A DNA stretch of 33,831 nucleotides, taken from contig JBBSJL010000008.1 in the NCBI GenBank assembly GCA_038257245.1, forward strand, positions 1 through 33,831, given 5' to 3'. This document shows, one piece after another, positions 32,006 through 33,831 of the stretch. This stretch comes from JAGQNP01 sp038257245. Lineage in GTDB: Bacteria > Patescibacteriota > Saccharimonadia > Saccharimonadales > JACQNP01. Position 1 is the stretch's first letter. Each line of letters begins with the position of its first letter. Both the position numbers and the translations under genes were made by a program. The notes beneath the pieces are model-generated. The model worked only from the letters and a program-made list of their open reading frames with translations, was not told the origin of the DNA and searched no databases.

Positions 32006-33551
32006 TTGTTGTTACCTCCTTAGGTTCTGGGTTAGGTTTCACTTTGCTCATGCGTATCTTTTCCATAAGTTGACTAAATAATGCTGGGTCTCGATCTGCA
32101 ACTCGCTCAAGCCAGCTAGATACGATGTCTATGGCCTCGCCTGCACTCATTGTATCATCACCACCATGAAGAAGTTCGGGGTGGTCTTGACTTACCTGCT
32201 TTACCACGCGTGAAAATACTTTTGGAAGTACCGCGCCTCTTTTGCCAAGACTTTCGACTAGACTAATATATGTCTGTGCTGCACGCAGAATATCTGAAGC
32301 TTCCATTTTCATAACTAACCCAAACCGATTATTTTTATTGATCATCTGGTTGATGATTTGTAGAATTCGGCCATCATGTAGCATTGGTCCAATATCTTGC
32401 CCCCCAGTTTCTTCGCTAAAACTAGCTTGTGCTACCTTTCCTACTTCGTTTGTAAAGTTAGAATCAGCCATTGGGTTTTTACTCATACTACTAAGTTTTT
32501 TTAATGCTTTATATAGATCACTGACAAAAAATCGCATGAACTGTTCGAACAATCTGATAATGTCCTGATTTTCACTATACATTCGTTCCCACTCAATTAG
32601 TAACCCAAGAAAGGCTGATTTGTCAGGGGGTGTGTTTGCTGAAATACCAAAATCTATCAGCCCAACCCTATTATTTGTCATAAGTCTAATATTGCCCGGG
32701 TGAGGGTCACCTTGGGTTTTTTCCAGATTGAAAATTCCATTTATTGCCTCGAACCCGAGTGTTTCTAATTGTACATTTAAGTTCGATCCTAGGGTTTCTT
32801 CGACATATAAGCCGGGCTCAACACCTTGCTCTTGGAGTTTTATTATCTGGGCAACAGAAATACCATCCACGTAATCTTGTGTGATGATATTGGTCGTCGA
32901 TAGATCCATATAGGTTTTCGGAATAATAAAGAATTCATTCCCTTCGTAGTGGTCGTACATTTCGTTAGCAAATTTTGCCTCTGCGATATAATCAGTCTCA
33001 TTCAAAGTTGAATGTATAAATTCCCGGATGGCTTTCTCTATGTTCATATCCATATTAGGAGTTAGTTTGGCTGAAAACCTTTTAGTGAACATACCAAGTA
33101 GTCTAAGATCGTGTTTGAGGAGTTCACGAATCATAGGCCGCAGAACTTTAATTATTATGGCTGAACCGTTAGTATGAATACCATAATAGACTTGTCCAAA
33201 ACTTCCCGCTGCAAACGGTTCTGGTTGAATACTGGCAATCTGGGCTAGGTTTTCTTTGGATAATTCAGTTTGTAATATCGATACAATATCCAGCGGCTCA
33301 CTATCTAGATTCTCGAATATTTTAAGTTTATCGGCATTTTTCCATTTTTTCATCACGGTGCTTCTAAGCAACACACCTTGTAAGAACTTTACATACACAC
33401 CACCTAGACTCATGAATTCATCACAAACTAGTGTATACGCTTCTTCATCTCTGCCACGTTTACTAAGATAGTAAGTTTTAGTAATTAGTTTTGCTAAGCG
33501 AGTAGTACGATTTCTTTTTATCGCTTTTATGCTTTTACTGTCAGAGGACAT
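31998..33551 (-). CDS. ABC1/UbiB-type atypical kinase
   Basis: 517 residues. Protein-kinase-like fold of the ADCK/UbiB family, whose members support quinone and lipid metabolism through ATPase or kinase activity. GGVYVKFLQG (50-59) is the family KxGQ region, here KFLQ without the glycine; AAGSFGQVY (114-122) replaces the usual Ala-rich AAASIGQV loop; K135 in IIIKVLRP, GDPHPGN (281-287, D282 and N287) and LIDFGIS (298-304, D300) complete the active site. A C-terminal region of about 200 residues is helical, with no clear membrane segment at its end. No ubiquinone genes are seen. Start codon directly after the tiny gene 33552-33710. Confidence 0.88.
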   Translation of the reverse strand: MSSDSKSIKAIKRNRTTRLAKLITKTYYLSKRGRDEEAYTLVCDEFMSLGGVYVKFLQGVLLRSTVMKKWKNADKLKIFENLDSEPLDIVSILQTELSKENLAQIASIQPEPFAAGSFGQVYYGIHTNGSAIIIKVLRPMIRELLKHDLRLLGMFTKRFSAKLTPNMDMNIEKAIREFIHSTLNETDYIAEAKFANEMYDHYEGNEFFIIPKTYMDLSTTNIITQDYVDGISVAQIIKLQEQGVEPGLYVEETLGSNLNVQLETLGFEAINGIFNLEKTQGDPHPGNIRLMTNNRVGLIDFGISANTPPDKSAFLGLLIEWERMYSENQDIIRLFEQFMRFFVSDLYKALKKLSSMSKNPMADSNFTNEVGKVAQASFSEETGGQDIGPMLHDGRILQIINQMINKNNRFGLVMKMEASDILRAAQTYISLVESLGKRGAVLPKVFSRVVKQVSQDHPELLHGGDDTMSAGEAIDIVSSWLERVADRDPALFSQLMEKIRMSKVKPNPEPKEVTTNA

Positions 33552-33710
33552 TTATTTCTTCCCGAAGCCAATAAAAAACAATGCCACAGTACATGCCATT
33601 AATGCGAGGTAGAGTTGAAAAATTTCGCTACCACTATTTCTAGTCAGTGCAATAATAATGACGGCCACCCAAATAAGAAGAATCGTCATAAATATCGAAA
33701 GATATTTCAT
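33552..33710 (-). CDS. Small membrane protein before the ABC1 kinase
   Basis: 52 residues, found by reading the - strand: begins MKYLSIFMTILLIW, two hydrophobic segments (about 4-22 and 31-48), ends FFIGFGKK. Its TAA directly abuts the ATG of the kinase, with GGAAG in its end as ribosome site, so translation is coupled. The ATG is at the predicted start of transcription. Not recognised; like the 62-residue gene at the other end of this operon in size, topology and Lys-rich end. Confidence 0.7.
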   Translation of the reverse strand: MKYLSIFMTILLIWVAVIIIALTRNSGSEIFQLYLALMACTVALFFIGFGKK

Positions 33711-33716
33711 AGACTA

Positions 33717-33725
33717 ATTATATCA
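33717..33725 (-). promoter_or_regulatory. ABC1-kinase operon promoter (leaderless)
   Basis: On the - strand TGATATAAT, an extended -10 with a perfect TATAAT (33722-33717). Predicted start at 33710, the A of the ATG. The -35 position has TAGATT, the same hexamer at the same distance as upstream of ruvA. Confidence 0.6.
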
Positions 33726-33781
33726 TAAAAACACCTTAGAATCTATCGACGCGCTACTCCAAAAAATGACTGTAAATATAA

Positions 33782-33808
33782 AAATACCCCTATAATAATG
33801 AGGTATTT
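33782..33808. terminator. Terminator-like hairpin at the window end
   Basis: AAATACC (33782-33788) pairs with GGTATTT (33802-33808). On the - strand it is followed by a T-rich stretch (TTATATTTA) and preceded by a possible TAG stop at 33811-33809, so it probably ends a - strand gene beyond the window. Confidence 0.45.
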
Positions 33809-33831
33809 CTATATATCCGAAAATTTGGTCG

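Noticed and set aside
33798..33831. Start of a + strand gene running off the window (ATG at 33798)
   Set aside because: Eleven codons only, inside a terminator-like hairpin, without ribosome site or suitable -10 distance.
1..33831. Recoded TGA (genetic code 25), tRNA, rRNA or CRISPR
   Set aside because: TGA ends several conserved genes at the expected length, so the code is standard; no cloverleaf with T-arm, rRNA stretch or regular repeat-spacer array was seen on either strand by eye.

Overview
The window looks like a piece of chromosome from a small-genome, monoderm-type bacterium of the Patescibacteria (CPR), most likely a Saccharibacteria (TM7) relative. This is inferred from the gene set and protein style: a compact type IV pilus island, a ComEC without its nuclease-like C-terminal domain, a shortened TsaB, sortases with a sortase substrate, RNase Y with YmdB, and tightly overlapping genes. 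TGA is used as a normal stop (for example in serC, ruvC's upstream neighbour, tsaE and the CYTH gene), so the recoded-TGA lineages Gracilibacteria and Absconditabacteria are unlikely. There is no rRNA, tRNA, CRISPR array or insertion sequence that I can see, and no gap of 300 bases or more without a gene.

Layout. 1-1562: the 3' part of a DUF711 gene and a DUF2268 putative zinc protease, each followed by a copy of the same 31-nt repeat and a terminator-like hairpin. 1572-3613: serC-serA, the first two-enzyme stretch of serine synthesis, unusual in such a reduced lineage. 3622-9370: comEC, yebC, an inositol-monophosphatase-family gene, ruvC, ruvA, ruvB and a bacterial PH-domain membrane protein, all on the + strand (DNA uptake and recombination). 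9382-17763: a nine-gene type IV pilus operon on the - strand, in transcription order pilB, pilC, two prepilin-like genes, a large PilX-like protein, pilM, pilN, pilO and a small PilP-position protein. 17911-20139: recA, an alpha/beta hydrolase and recX. 20165-20692 (-): a PRC-barrel protein. 20828-23841: an exported lamin-tail-domain protein, tsaE, an OmpA-like protein and tsaB. 24118-28065: a secreted beta-helix-like surface protein with sorting signal, an intact sortase and a sortase homologue without its catalytic cysteine. 28244-31820: RNase Y, an orphan gene, a CYTH phosphatase/cyclase-like gene and ymdB. 31817-33710 (-): an ABC1/UbiB-type kinase between two tiny membrane proteins.

How it fits together. 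The pilus, ComEC, RecA/RecX and RuvABC together make a plausible path for taking up and recombining DNA, and the surface-protein/sortase block makes part of the cell surface. The most striking non-coding observations are (i) a 15-nt motif, identical and at exactly the same 30-nt distance, upstream of comEC and of an orphan gene 26 kb away, and (ii) a recurring arrangement in which a -10 box ends only 6 to 10 nt before the start codon, predicting leaderless or nearly leaderless mRNAs for about ten transcription units, while other genes keep good Shine-Dalgarno sites.
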